Notes: generated by a model from the letters alone, not told the origin. DNA of 64,000 nucleotides from Armatimonadota bacterium (GCA_023511535.1 JAIMBK010000001.1:45493-109492); one strand, 5' to 3'; shown: positions 25,518 to 35,415, numbered from the stretch's first letter. A program made the numbers and translations.

Positions 25518-26232
25518 ATGTTCGTTCATGCGGCCATCGCGCTGCCTGCGACTTTTACCCTCAGCATTTCGGTCTTTATATTAGTATAGACAACCACTAC
25601 TGTCAGCCAGGCCGTTTACCAGGCAGTTTACAGCGGGAGCAGTTCATCCCCTCCGCTGACCGTCGATGTAACCTATTCCACCCTTTATCAAAAACCGGAA
25701 TTAACTGTTTTCGCCCAGGCAGTGGAGACAGTAAATCAGGCTGTTTATGCTGCCCTTACTCCTCCAGCGGGGGGCGTCGGCCGGCTGGAGGAGCTTTACC
25801 AAAGCGTTTATGCCGGCGTAGATGAGGCTTCCCTGGGAAGCGAGTTGCCACCGGGAACTTTTGATTCCTTTGCCAGCTATTATGACTGGTACAGGCTAAG
25901 CGGCCGCTTTAAAGAAGGAGCTCCCTGGGCAGGCATTATCTGTTACAACACCTATTTTATCAATAATGACCTGGATATGCATACGGCCCTGCTGGATAAC
26001 CTGGAGAAAAAGGGGTTAAATGTGCTCCTGGCCTTTACCGATGCCGACAGAAAAGCCCTGCTCGATGAATTCTTCCTTCAGGACGGGCGCAGCCGGGTTG
26101 ATGTGTTGATGACCTGTATGGGATTTAATTTCATTTATGGCCGGCCTGAAGCCGGCATTGAACCTGTTTAAGCAGCTCAATGTCCCGGTGCTGGCCCCGG
26201 TGTACAGCAGCAATTTGGAAGCATGGCAGGTA
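25518..26232 (+). pseudogene. Decayed cobN-like (cobaltochelatase large subunit) gene
   Basis: Remains of a CobN/magnesium-chelatase-H-like gene. An ATG at 25518 opens a hydrophobic start (MFVHAAIALPATFTLSI) that meets TAG at 25587. The same frame resumes (VSQAVYQAVY and onward) and runs to 26171, including GAPWAGIICYNTYFINNDLD and SRVDVLMTCMGFNFIYG, which match the N-terminal part of CobN. A one-base frameshift near 26145 then moves the homology to another frame (ALNLFKQLNVPVLAP, SSNLEAWQ), and it stops near 26232, against the DUF362 gene. CobN proteins exceed 1000 residues; only about 220 remain. Three lesions make loss of function certain; the ancestral metal is unknown. Confidence 0.8.
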
Positions 26233-26246
26233 TTTAGCGTTCACTT

Positions 26247-27539
26247 TTACTTCCAGTACAGACCCAGGTCAAAGCCTTCCTTGTCCTTATAACGATTAAA
26301 TATATAATGGCGATATTTTATGTAATCATCATAATTGCAGTTAATACCTTCACCCCGCATCGCCTTTTCGAACTTCTTTAAATCAGGGGGGCACCCCCGG
26401 ATGGGAACGGCTTTTTTGATGTTCGGATTATCTTTATTGAGTTCACAGGCGCATTTGCCAAAAAGAACCGTTTTTTCAAACCCTTTGCTGGCTAATTGTT
26501 TTTTGCCGGTGATCACTTCCACGCCCGGAAAGGGTTCGCCTTTAAAAGCAGACATGAACATGATGAGCATGGGGTTGTACACGCTCGAACACCCCGTGCA
26601 CAACGTGCTGTCGTATTTCCTGACGACAAGCCCGGTTATGCCGCGTTTGGCAAAGCCGGTCGGCCCGGTGTCTTCTTTGGTCCACTCCCAGTCGTAATCA
26701 ACGAAAAAGCGGTGCTTTTCGATTTCTTCACCCCTTACTTCCATGTCCGCAAGATCAGTGCTTCGCCCGTGACGTTCGGCAAAGTATCTCAAATGCGAGA
26801 CTTCTGCAGCGGGATAACCCATGATTTCCGCCCCCACAACATCACAGGCAAAAGGATCGCGGGAAGCGATGAAGAGGTCTTTTCTGTAGGCCTTGCCGGT
26901 GGGTCCAGGACCCCTTTCCAGGGTAAAGATTCCGTCGATAATTGTCAACGCAACCGGCACTTTTTCGATTATGCGCGGAAATATATGGTCAAGATCCAGA
27001 TTAACGTTATGGCAGAACATTTTCGATTTTCTATCCAGAACACCTTTTAAGTTTTTTATCCCCAGGGAAACCTTGCACTGGTTGTGGGTCTTGAGCACCG
27101 GCACGTTGATGATTTTATCCGCTTCCAGGGCCTTTCGGGCAATGGACAGCTGAAAGCCGCCAAAATCTACCGGCTCAAATTTTTCTTCATTGAAGTCAAC
27201 CAATTCAACGCCGTATTTTTCTTTAAGCTTTTCGTAGCCGAGGGCCTTATAGATGGCTCTTCCCTGCGTCTTGGGCACGGGCCGGGAGGCTTCGCCAATC
27301 GTGATGTGCCGAAATCCTTCTTCAGCCAGGATTTGCACGAGGGCAAACATCACAGCGCTGGTGGTTACCACCCCAAAAGGCGGAAAAGGCAAAACAAAGT
27401 CCCAGGCAACGATGTTTGGTTTGATTAAGATTTTGTCGTCTTTTCTAAGCCCGGAAAGACCGCTGCAGAGCTCTATCGCTTCCCTTAAAGAATGGTACGG
27501 ATCTTTGAATTTTACGAGAGAAACAACCGCCTTTGCCAT
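26247..27539 (-). CDS. DUF362 domain protein
   Basis: This 430-residue protein has the DUF362 core. KILIKPNIV near residue 38, TIGEAS near 80, INVPVLKTHNQCKVSLGIKNLKG near 143-165 and DGIFTLERGPGPTG near 202 are family landmarks. The C-terminal part carries cysteines in LCTGCSSVYNP, GKCACELN and RGCPPDLKKFEKA, which could bind a metal cluster. Biochemical function is unknown. It is the last gene of the minus-strand run TAXI-TRAP-CoA-transferase-DUF362 and may act on or near the transported acid (inference only). Confidence 0.85.
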   Translation of the reverse strand: MAKAVVSLVKFKDPYHSLREAIELCSGLSGLRKDDKILIKPNIVAWDFVLPFPPFGVVTTSAVMFALVQILAEEGFRHITIGEASRPVPKTQGRAIYKALGYEKLKEKYGVELVDFNEEKFEPVDFGGFQLSIARKALEADKIINVPVLKTHNQCKVSLGIKNLKGVLDRKSKMFCHNVNLDLDHIFPRIIEKVPVALTIIDGIFTLERGPGPTGKAYRKDLFIASRDPFACDVVGAEIMGYPAAEVSHLRYFAERHGRSTDLADMEVRGEEIEKHRFFVDYDWEWTKEDTGPTGFAKRGITGLVVRKYDSTLCTGCSSVYNPMLIMFMSAFKGEPFPGVEVITGKKQLASKGFEKTVLFGKCACELNKDNPNIKKAVPIRGCPPDLKKFEKAMRGEGINCNYDDYIKYRHYIFNRYKDKEGFDLGLYWK

Positions 27540-27631
27540 CTTAAACCCTCCATTACTTACAGAGCTTGTTTTTCGGCTTTTCTTAATGCGGTTTCCTTTC
27601 GCCCGGCATTCTCTGCTTGTGCCAAATAGTG

Positions 27632-28978
27632 TTACAGTTTCTTGTTGGTTTTAGTCCAGATTTTCATTTTTTCTGCTTGCTTAATCAATTCGTCTCTAAA
27701 ATCAGGGTGAGCGATATTGATTAACATTTCCGCCCTCTGCCAAGCTGATTTTCCTTTCAAGTTTACTTTTCCGTATTCAGTCACTATAAAGGGGGCTACC
27801 GTTCTTGGAAGGGTTATTATTCCTCCCGGCGTAATAGTTGGCACAATCCTGGAGACAAGATTATCGTTTACAAGCTTCATTGAACTTATACAGATAAAAG
27901 CTTTGCCCCCTCTGGAAAGAAAGGCTCCGTAAGTAAAGTCAAACTGGCCGCCAGTTCCGGAAATCTGCCTGGTTCCGACCGATTCCGAACACACCTGTCC
28001 AAATAAATCTACTTCGATGGCATTGTTAATGGCAATCTGTTTATCATTTTGGGAGATTACAAAAGGTGAGTTGGTATAATCTACCGGATAGGTCGCACAA
28101 GCCGGGTTGCTGTCAACAAATTCATACAACCTGGCGTTGCCCAAAGCAAAAGTAAACACCATTTTATAGCGATCTACCGTTTTCTTTGATCCGGTTATCT
28201 TTCCTGCATTATACAGGTCTAAAAACGCACCGCACAACATTTCACTATGTACGCCCAAATCTTTTAAATCTGATTCGGCAAGCATTTTTCCTATAGTGTT
28301 AGGCAATCCCCCAATGCCTAACTGGAGGCAGGCCCCATCTTCTATTTCTTCAACTATATAAGAAGCTATCTTTTTGTCCACTTCGTCGGCAAGGTGATCG
28401 GACAGTTCTATTAATGGTTCGTTATTACCCTGGACAATGTAATCTACCTCAGAAATATGGATACACTCCTGGTCACCCCCAAGGCAACGTGGGGCTCTTT
28501 CATTTACTTCTACGATGACAATTTTTGCCATATCACAGATTGCCCGCGCATATGAATTAGCCACACTGAAGTTAAAGAAGCCATCCTTGTCCATGGGGGT
28601 AGTAACTATCATGGCAACATCCGGCGGCGGTGAATATCCCTTCCGGAGGTTAACCGGGGACTCTGCATACAAACCGGGAACATGATAGCAAGCACCCTGG
28701 TCGTGCAATTTCCTGTCGTTGCCACTAAAGAAACCGCTATGATAAATAAAATGCTTTTGTTCCGGATCTACCTGGGCTACCTTCACCGGATATACAGAGC
28801 AAACTCCTTTTATCTTAACGTTGGTTAACTCGTCTTTTCTTTTCGCCAGGGCTTCGTCTAAAACTCTGGGAGTGCAGGCAAAATGGCTGTAATAAACCCA
28901 ATCGCCAGATTTTACTACCTTTACAGCTTCATCGGCTGTTACCAGCTTACTCTTATACATGTCTTTATAACGGCTCAT
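27632..28978 (-). CDS. Acetyl-CoA hydrolase/transferase family CoA-transferase
   Basis: This 448-residue enzyme has the 4-hydroxybutyrate/butyryl-CoA:acetate CoA-transferase fold. It would exchange CoA between acetyl-CoA (or another acyl-CoA) and an incoming acid. ERAPRCLGGD, LQLGIGGLPNTIGKML, the segment FGQVCSESVGTRQISGTGGQFDF (holding the expected catalytic glutamate and the GTGGQxDF loop) and ITPGGIITLPR are visible. It follows the TRAP transporter genes by 57 bp, which suggests it activates the acid they bring in. The reading GACYHVPGLYAESP agrees with the transferase rather than the pure hydrolase branch, but this is not decisive. Confidence 0.88.
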   Translation of the reverse strand: MSRYKDMYKSKLVTADEAVKVVKSGDWVYYSHFACTPRVLDEALAKRKDELTNVKIKGVCSVYPVKVAQVDPEQKHFIYHSGFFSGNDRKLHDQGACYHVPGLYAESPVNLRKGYSPPPDVAMIVTTPMDKDGFFNFSVANSYARAICDMAKIVIVEVNERAPRCLGGDQECIHISEVDYIVQGNNEPLIELSDHLADEVDKKIASYIVEEIEDGACLQLGIGGLPNTIGKMLAESDLKDLGVHSEMLCGAFLDLYNAGKITGSKKTVDRYKMVFTFALGNARLYEFVDSNPACATYPVDYTNSPFVISQNDKQIAINNAIEVDLFGQVCSESVGTRQISGTGGQFDFTYGAFLSRGGKAFICISSMKLVNDNLVSRIVPTITPGGIITLPRTVAPFIVTEYGKVNLKGKSAWQRAEMLINIAHPDFRDELIKQAEKMKIWTKTNKKL

Positions 28979-29035
28979 TTTATTAACCCCCGTCTTAGAT
29001 CTTATTGAACAATTAATATCTCGACTTTAAAGATT

Positions 29036-30934
29036 TTAGTCAACCGTACTCTTTCTTTGTTTTAGTATGTAGCTAAAAATACCCTGTCTAAATAACACAA
29101 TCAAAAAGAGCACAAACCCTATATAATCGAATACACCGAATGGGATTAATAAAAACAAGCCGGCAACTAGTGCCAGAGTCCGATCTAGCGGTCCCAAATC
29201 CCTGATAAAGTAGCCGCTTATCCCGGTAGCGAAAATGATCAGGCCAGGAATTACAAAAACAATAAAACGAAAGACTTCATGTAAGCTCCAATAATCGGGA
29301 ATAAGCAAATATGCCGGACTGTACGCAAAGATAAACGGTATAATATATGTCATTATACCTAGCTTGCAGGCGACAAAGCCCGTTTTCATAGGGTCTTCGC
29401 GGGCTATCTGAGCGCCAGCGTAAGAGGCAAACGCTACAGGGGGGGTTATTGAGTAAAGTGTGGCGTAATAAAAGCAAAAAATGTGCGCTACTTCAGGAAT
29501 AACCCCCAGCTTAATCAGGGCCGGTCCAAATATAGCTATACCAGTAATATATGCCGGAATAGAAGGCATCCCCATACTCATTATTAAAATACCCAGCGCC
29601 GAGAGCATAAGGGCTAAAAACAGGTTATTTTGCCCAAAAACGATAACCATATTGGCAAATTTTAAATTTAGCCCGGTTTCTACCAAAAAGCCTGTTATGA
29701 TACCGGCGGCAGCGCACGCAATGGCAATATAAACAGAAGTTCTTCCTGTTCGAGCCAAAATTGTGTATAAAGTTTTTAAATCTAGCCGGTTGTTCTTTCT
29801 GACTACTCCTAACCCCAAGGCAATTATACAGGCATAAAAGGCAGCCAGGCCAACAGGGTAGAATTTAAATAAAAAGTACAATAAAACAGCAATCGTAATT
29901 AAAAATATATAAAATCCTTTAAGCATTATATCTTTGTAAGAAATTGTCGGAATTGGATGGGCTTTAATCCCTAACTTCTTGGTTTCAAAATGTATTGTCG
30001 CGAAAAAAACGAAATAAAAGAGCAATGCCGGAAGTAATGTGTACTGGCATACCTTGATATACGGAACGCCCATGTACTGGGCGACAACAAAAGCTGCCAC
30101 TCCCAACATTGGAGGCATCAGCTGTGCCGCCGTTCCCACCACCGCAGCTATAGCACCCGCCGTTCTCGGGGGGTACCCCACCTTAATCATCTCCGGAATC
30201 GTAGGGAAACCGATCAAGTAGGTTGTGGACATAGGCATCCCGCTCGCCATGCCAACCAGGGTACCGGCAACTACTGAGGTTTTAGCCGGCGCCCCCGGCG
30301 ATTTGCCCAATAACCTGTTGGCAAAGTCCAGGAAAGACTTTAAAATACCCATGTTTTCCAGGATCACGCCGTAGAATATAAAAGGGAATGCTAGAGTGAT
30401 AACAACCCACAGAGGGGTACCGAAAATTCCTTTGGAAGTTAAAAACATCGTCTCAATAATCCAGTCTAAAGAAAAACCGGAATGTCCAAACGGCGGAGGC
30501 AAAGCCTGTCCGAGCCAGGCGTAACCGAAAAATATTAATGCGATAAGCGCCATCGGCAATCCAATGGCTCTTCGCGTAGCTTCCAATACGGTAGCAATGG
30601 CGACAAAACCAAGAACATACTCTACCGGCGTTACAGGAGTTATATATTCAACCCTTGTCAAGATATGTTTGGAATTAAAAATCAAATAACCTATAGCGAC
30701 GGCAGAAATCAAGGCAAGGGCCATATCTACAACGTTTATTTTGGCCATGAAAGAAGATTTTCCGCCGGGATATATAATAAAGGTAAGGGGCAGGGCAAAA
30801 AAAAGGAAAATTGCCAGGGAAACCAAGTACCCCAAGAGAGGACCCAAAACTATTAGTTGAAGGGCAAATATAGTTAATAACACACTAAAAAAATCTACTA
30901 CCTTGCCGGCTGTTCCTTCTGTGCTCCTACTCAT
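29036..30934 (-). CDS. TRAP transporter fused permease (4TM/12TM)
   Basis: This 632-residue polytopic membrane protein joins the small (DctQ-like) and large (DctM-like) TRAP subunits. About four N-terminal helices are followed by some twelve more. Markers of the large subunit are VVAGTLVGMASGMPMSTTYLIG near 225, GTAAQLMPPMLGVAAFVVAQ near 270 and SMGMPSIPAYITG near 460. Such fused permeases work with TAXI binding proteins and use an ion gradient to import carboxylates. The TAXI gene lies upstream. The coding region is visibly AT-richer than the flanking enzyme genes. Confidence 0.92.
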   Translation of the reverse strand: MSRSTEGTAGKVVDFFSVLLTIFALQLIVLGPLLGYLVSLAIFLFFALPLTFIIYPGGKSSFMAKINVVDMALALISAVAIGYLIFNSKHILTRVEYITPVTPVEYVLGFVAIATVLEATRRAIGLPMALIALIFFGYAWLGQALPPPFGHSGFSLDWIIETMFLTSKGIFGTPLWVVITLAFPFIFYGVILENMGILKSFLDFANRLLGKSPGAPAKTSVVAGTLVGMASGMPMSTTYLIGFPTIPEMIKVGYPPRTAGAIAAVVGTAAQLMPPMLGVAAFVVAQYMGVPYIKVCQYTLLPALLFYFVFFATIHFETKKLGIKAHPIPTISYKDIMLKGFYIFLITIAVLLYFLFKFYPVGLAAFYACIIALGLGVVRKNNRLDLKTLYTILARTGRTSVYIAIACAAAGIITGFLVETGLNLKFANMVIVFGQNNLFLALMLSALGILIMSMGMPSIPAYITGIAIFGPALIKLGVIPEVAHIFCFYYATLYSITPPVAFASYAGAQIAREDPMKTGFVACKLGIMTYIIPFIFAYSPAYLLIPDYWSLHEVFRFIVFVIPGLIIFATGISGYFIRDLGPLDRTLALVAGLFLLIPFGVFDYIGFVLFLIVLFRQGIFSYILKQRKSTVD

Positions 30935-31262
30935 AAAAACATTCCCCCTTGTCTGATCGTAAGTGGTGCCGGTTTAAGACTACACCCTAACCGCAACCGC
31001 CTACCCGCATGCTTACCCGCCCTGCAGACCCGTTTTTCAGTCCGGAGAGCAGCAGGCGACTGCGGCAGAGATCACCGCTCCAGAAACTGTCGCGGCCGAG
31101 TTCCAGAAGGCGGCCCGAAATTTGCTACAGAGATCACAGAGCAAGCGGTTTATATGGCAAAAATACTGGCAAAAATCTGTAACGCTTAATCCAATATTTT
31201 ACCCTGTGATCTCTATAGTATCAGTTCCGTCAGCTGCACAATTTCTCCATCCCTTGCCGGAA
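30935..31262. other. Intergenic region, TRAP permease / TAXI receptor
   Basis: A 328-bp spacer, unusually large between two genes of one transporter. It contains an inverted repeat of two 17-bp arms, 31125-31141 and 31202-31218 (two mismatches), and a third half-copy (gcagagatcacc) near 31063. No gene or clear terminator is visible. Confidence 0.6.
31125..31218. repeat. Short element bounded by 17-bp inverted repeats
   Basis: ctacagagatcacagag at the left and ccctgtgatctctatag at the right are reverse complements at 15 of 17 positions, about 60 bp apart. It could be a tiny non-autonomous mobile element or a long-range mRNA stem. No flanking duplication is obvious. Confidence 0.5.
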
Positions 31263-32327
31263 CTAAATCGCACCCTTTTCCTTGTAAAATTTTTCGGCAC
31301 CGGGGTGAAGCGGTAGTTGTTTACCCTTACCGTACAAACGTGCCAGGTCTTTAGCTGTAAAACCTTTGAATTCGCTATTGCCTACCTGGGCCATGGCATC
31401 CATGTTCTCCAACAGGCAACTTAAAATTTTATCCACAGTATCCTCAGGTATATCTTTCCGAACTACCCAGGTAGTTACATCAGCCAGTACTTTGGTATCT
31501 TCTTTGATACTTTTATGTAGACCTTTGGGCACCGTATCAATTGACACAGGAATTTCTTTAACGAGATCAGCAATTGCATCTTCGTTGAGCTTAAGGATCT
31601 TAAATTCCTTTTGGGCTTCGAGTTCCGACAAGGCTGACGATTGGGCGTTTAAGGCCATGGTATAAGCTATAACATCAGCCTGTCCTTTAGCTAAAAGATC
31701 ACAGGCTTCCTCATATTTCCCTACAATAATGACTTTTCCTTTGGCGTCCTCAATACTTTTGTGCGTTATGCCATGAGCTTCCAATATTTTTTCGGGAACG
31801 TACCTGGCCGTAAAGCCGGATGGATAAGTTACGTACTTAACAGGCTTGCCTTTTAAGTCTTCCACAGTTTCGTAGGGAGAATCGGCGTCAACGAGCAATA
31901 CGTAAGCTGCAGTTGTTGTATAACAAAGGGTACGGACATTTTTTAGCGGTTCCTTGAAATACTCGGTTTCTCCTATCTTGGCAACAACTTTTCCTCCTGC
32001 CATGGCAGGCAGGTATGACGAAAAGGTTAAACCTATATCCGCCTTGCCATTTTCAACTTGAATAACGTTGCTTATCGCAGAGCCGGTCAATACATCTACG
32101 GTCATCCCGAGATTTTTTGAAGCTATACCGGAAAAAGCCGAAGCCTGTGCATACCAGGTTGTTCCTGTCGGTCCTGATAAAAATTTTACATTTTGGATTT
32201 GAGCGGGTGGCTTACTGGTTGTTTGCTGCTCCCCCTGACCTTGCTTATCCTGTTTAGCACAACCTGCCAGAATACCGGCTAAAACAAAAGCCCCTGCCAA
32301 TAACAACGCAAAAACCTTTTTACTCAC
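31263..32327 (-). CDS. TAXI-family TRAP solute-binding lipoprotein
   Basis: This 354-residue extracellular receptor has a lipoprotein signal peptide (LAGAFVLAGILAGCAKQ, lipid-bearing cysteine at about 23). The TAXI signature is in the mature protein: FLSGPTGTTWYAQASAFSGIA near 50-70, then VENGKADIGLTFSSYLPAM. It starts with GTG behind AAGGGGAG. Together with the fused permease it would import an organic acid, probably the substrate for the CoA-transferase and beta-oxidation genes around it (inference). Confidence 0.92.
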   Translation of the reverse strand: MSKKVFALLLAGAFVLAGILAGCAKQDKQGQGEQQTTSKPPAQIQNVKFLSGPTGTTWYAQASAFSGIASKNLGMTVDVLTGSAISNVIQVENGKADIGLTFSSYLPAMAGGKVVAKIGETEYFKEPLKNVRTLCYTTTAAYVLLVDADSPYETVEDLKGKPVKYVTYPSGFTARYVPEKILEAHGITHKSIEDAKGKVIIVGKYEEACDLLAKGQADVIAYTMALNAQSSALSELEAQKEFKILKLNEDAIADLVKEIPVSIDTVPKGLHKSIKEDTKVLADVTTWVVRKDIPEDTVDKILSCLLENMDAMAQVGNSEFKGFTAKDLARLYGKGKQLPLHPGAEKFYKEKGAI

Positions 32328-32539
32328 TTTCTCCCCTTCCTTTCGTTACTTAAATAATAATGAAAAGTACAAACCTTTAAAAAAACGACTATTAAAAAAT
32401 CTTTAGAAAAACCTTCTTGATCACCCCTTAAATTATGCAGATTTTTTAAAAACATCTAACTCCACCACAACACTATTACCAACTGGTCAATTTTATAAAT
32501 AAATAAGATCCAACATATTTGCCCAGAAAATAGCTACAA

Positions 32540-33688
32540 TTAACCATAATCCTTTAACAATTGAGCGGCGATAATATTTTTTTGGATTTCCGAGGTGCCT
32601 TCATAAATGCGGCAAATGCGGGCGTCACGGTAATAGCGTTCAATGGGGAGATCTTTCATATATCCCATTCCACCAAAAATTTGCACCGCCCTGTCGGCCA
32701 CCCGGCAATAAGCTTCCGAGGCAAAATACTTTACCATGGCAGCCTCTTTGATTACCTTCATCTTTTGATCGACCATCCAGGCCACGCGGTAAACCATCGA
32801 GCGCGTCAATTCAATGTCTACAGCCATGTCCGCGAGCATATGCTGAACCGCCTGAAAAGAACTTATGGGCACATCGAATTGCACCCGTTCCTGAGCGTAT
32901 TTAATCGACAGCTCCAACAGTTTTTGCATGGAGCCGAGATTCCTGGCGGCCAGCCCGGCCCTGCCGTTAGTCAAAATCTTAAGTGCATTCGTATAACCTT
33001 CGCCTCCCCGCCCCAGTACATTTTCTGCCGGCACTTCGCAGTCCTCAAAAATAACCTCGGCAGTTTGGGACCCCTTCAGGCCCATCTTGCGCTCCACAGT
33101 ACCCAACTTAAAGCCGGGAAAACTTTTCTCCACAATAAAAGACGTGATCCCTTTAGCTCCCTTCGATTTATCCGTAACTGCCATAACTGTAAAAACTTCC
33201 GCAATAGTAGCGTTCGTAATAAAATGTTTTGTCCCGTTGAGGATATATTTGTCTCCCTTGCGAACAGCCGTTGTTTTGATGTTCGCTGCATGCGAGCCTG
33301 CCTGCGGTTCCGTTAGGGCAAAGGCGCCTATTTTATCTCCCGCAGCCATGGGAGGGAGATATTTTCTTTTTTGTTCCTCTGTGCCCGACTCTACTATCCC
33401 TACGGTTCCAATGCCGGTATGCCCGCCAATTACGGTGGTGAATCCATTGGAAGTCCGGCCGAGCTGCTCGTAGATCAGGCACTTACCCACCATGCCGATG
33501 CCGGCACCGCCATACTCGGCAGGTATGCTCAGGCCAAAAAGACCCATTTCTTTGCACTTTTTCATAATATCTTCCGGAATGCGATCAGTTTCTTCAATAA
33601 TGTGGCTGACCGGGTCAACTTCGTTATCAACGAAATCCTTTACTGTTTTAATCATTAAACTTAGTTCTTGATCGATGCAAAAGTCCAT
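32540..33688 (-). CDS. Acyl-CoA dehydrogenase, 382 residues
   Basis: FAD enzyme that introduces the 2,3 double bond in an acyl-CoA. Length and motifs are those of short or branched-chain dehydrogenases: FALTEPQAGSHAANIKTTA near 123, the substrate loop GRAGLAARNLGSMQKLLELS, FGGMGYMKDLPIERYYRDARI and the catalytic glutamate region RIYEGTSEIQKNIIAAQLL at the end. Butyryl-, isovaleryl- or 2-methylbutyryl-CoA are all possible; an isovaleryl-CoA role would fit the carboxyltransferase operon. It follows the IclR gene by 14 bp and is the last gene of the beta-oxidation operon. Confidence 0.92.
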   Translation of the reverse strand: MDFCIDQELSLMIKTVKDFVDNEVDPVSHIIEETDRIPEDIMKKCKEMGLFGLSIPAEYGGAGIGMVGKCLIYEQLGRTSNGFTTVIGGHTGIGTVGIVESGTEEQKRKYLPPMAAGDKIGAFALTEPQAGSHAANIKTTAVRKGDKYILNGTKHFITNATIAEVFTVMAVTDKSKGAKGITSFIVEKSFPGFKLGTVERKMGLKGSQTAEVIFEDCEVPAENVLGRGGEGYTNALKILTNGRAGLAARNLGSMQKLLELSIKYAQERVQFDVPISSFQAVQHMLADMAVDIELTRSMVYRVAWMVDQKMKVIKEAAMVKYFASEAYCRVADRAVQIFGGMGYMKDLPIERYYRDARICRIYEGTSEIQKNIIAAQLLKDYG

Positions 33689-33702
33689 TTTTTAGCAGCC
33701 CC

Positions 33703-34500
33703 CTATTGGTCCTGTGCTTTTTGCCCTCCCAGGGCTTTTGTTATTTCAAGGGCAATTTCCTTGACTTTTTCGCCGTAAGCCGTGATTTTTTCTTCATCCA
33801 CATACGCTGCCACTCCCAGGCAGGCAATGATCATACTCACCCTGCCGTTCAGATCAAATATGGGTGCGGCAATACCAACCACGCCGGGAGTATGTTCTTC
33901 GTAGCTTACTGCATATCCCCTGCGCACAACCTGTTTTAAATTTTCCCTCAGCTCATCTACATTTGTAATGGTTTTAGGGGTAAACTGCCTTATCCCAACC
34001 TCTTTTATTATTTGATCAAGCTTAGTTTTATCCATAAAGGCCAGGTAACATTTCCCGAATGATGTCGTGGTTACAGGGAAATACTGCCCAAGAGTGACAT
34101 TTACTCTAATGCCTACATCCGGCTCTTCTTTTAGCACGTACATAAGGCGGTGATCAGACGCCGGTTGAAGGAGCACGCTGGTCAGCTGGGTCTCTTCCAT
34201 TAGCCGGCGTAGGTAAGGCCTGACTATTTCCAAATGATCCGAAAATTCGGCGGCCCTTGCTCCCAAAACCACCAGGTATACTCCCAGGCCATATTTTTTG
34301 GTTTCCTCATCGTAAGATACAAATTGGTATTTTTTAAGCACTCTTAAAATTCGCAGGCAAGTACTTTTATTTAGCCCGAGTTTTTGGCAAATTTCGGTCA
34401 ATGTGCTGCGCTTGTGTTTATACCTGCTTAAAAAATCAAGAATTCTTGCCGCTGCCTCTACAGAAGGAACATCAGATTTTTCTTCCTCATTCATCAACAA
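33703..34500 (-). CDS. IclR-family transcription regulator
   Basis: This 265-residue regulator has an N-terminal winged helix-turn-helix (residues about 15-75: SVEAAARILDFLSRYKHKRS, LTEICQKLGLNKSTCLRILRVL) and a C-terminal ligand-binding domain containing SFGKCYLAFMDK and GVVGIAAPIFDLNGR. IclR proteins respond to small organic acids or aromatic compounds. Lying inside the beta-oxidation operon, it most likely controls that operon. Candidate operators are the GTTCCATATATGAAAC palindrome and the GAAAC-TAC-GTTTC repeat downstream of the promoter near 41 kb (inference). Confidence 0.92.
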   Translation of the reverse strand: MLMNEEEKSDVPSVEAAARILDFLSRYKHKRSTLTEICQKLGLNKSTCLRILRVLKKYQFVSYDEETKKYGLGVYLVVLGARAAEFSDHLEIVRPYLRRLMEETQLTSVLLQPASDHRLMYVLKEEPDVGIRVNVTLGQYFPVTTTSFGKCYLAFMDKTKLDQIIKEVGIRQFTPKTITNVDELRENLKQVVRRGYAVSYEEHTPGVVGIAAPIFDLNGRVSMIIACLGVAAYVDEEKITAYGEKVKEIALEITKALGGQKAQDQ

Positions 34501-34578
34501 AACATCTCACCTTAACTGTTTAAATTTTTAAGCAACAGATATAAACTTGTCCGGTTTTGGGGATTTTATACCCTTATG

Positions 34579-35355
34579 TCACTTTCCCTTAAAGCCTGGT
34601 TTTCTTTTTTCTAAAAAAGCGGTAGTACCTTCAAGGCGATCTTCCGTAAAAAACGCCACTGTCTGGGCAAATTTTTCAAACTGCAGGCCGGTTACAATGT
34701 CGGCGTCGGCCCCGATATTAATCGCCGCTTTCGAAAGACTGATCGCCAGGGGGGCTTTGGCCGCTATTTTATCGGCCATTTCCCGCGCTGCAGACAATAA
34801 TTCTTCGGGCGGAACAACCTTGTTCACCAGACCGATCCGTTCCGCCTCGGCCGCACTGATAATTTCCCCGGTGAAGATCAGTTCTTTTGCCTTACCGATC
34901 CCCACCAAGCGCTGCAGGCGTTGGGTGCCGCCGGCGCCGGGGATAATACCCAGATTTACTTCCGGCTGGCCCAACCGGGAACGGTCTGTGGCTATCCTGA
35001 GATCGCAGGCCATCGCCAGCTCGCAACCGCCGCCGAGGGCAAAACCATCAATGGCCGCTATGACCGGCTTGTTTAAATTTTCTATGTCATTGAGAGTTTC
35101 TTGGGTTTCGCTCTTTAGCACATCCAACGCCCGGCGCTCCCGCAAAGAACGGATATCGGCTCCGGAGGCAAAGGCTTTTCCGCCGGCGCCGGTAATTATA
35201 ACCACCCGCACCCCGTCATCTGTTTTGCACTTTCGGATTGCGTCGCGAAGTTCCGCCCAGGTCCGGGGATCAAGGGCGTTATGAACTTCCGGGCGGTTTA
35301 AGGTAATGAAAGCAATATTTCCGTCTTTTTCGAACAAAATGTTTTGATAAGCCAA
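34579..35355 (-). CDS. Enoyl-CoA hydratase (crotonase family), first copy
   Basis: This 258-residue crotonase-fold enzyme hydrates 2-enoyl-CoA to 3-hydroxyacyl-CoA. The CoA oxyanion-hole motifs are FASGADIRSL and DGFALGGGCELAMACDLRIA. The two catalytic glutamates are in the expected regions (GGGCELAMAC and LGQPEVNLGIIPGAGGTQRL). The start is TTG behind GGGAGG. It sits between the hydroxyacyl-CoA dehydrogenase and iclR in the same operon and supplies the second beta-oxidation step. Confidence 0.92.
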   Translation of the reverse strand: MAYQNILFEKDGNIAFITLNRPEVHNALDPRTWAELRDAIRKCKTDDGVRVVIITGAGGKAFASGADIRSLRERRALDVLKSETQETLNDIENLNKPVIAAIDGFALGGGCELAMACDLRIATDRSRLGQPEVNLGIIPGAGGTQRLQRLVGIGKAKELIFTGEIISAAEAERIGLVNKVVPPEELLSAAREMADKIAAKAPLAISLSKAAINIGADADIVTGLQFEKFAQTVAFFTEDRLEGTTAFLEKRKPGFKGK

Positions 35356-35415
35356 GCCTGATTTACCTCCCTGGTTCCAAAGTCGTTCTTCCAGTACATT
35401 GGAGCGCTGTTGCCG

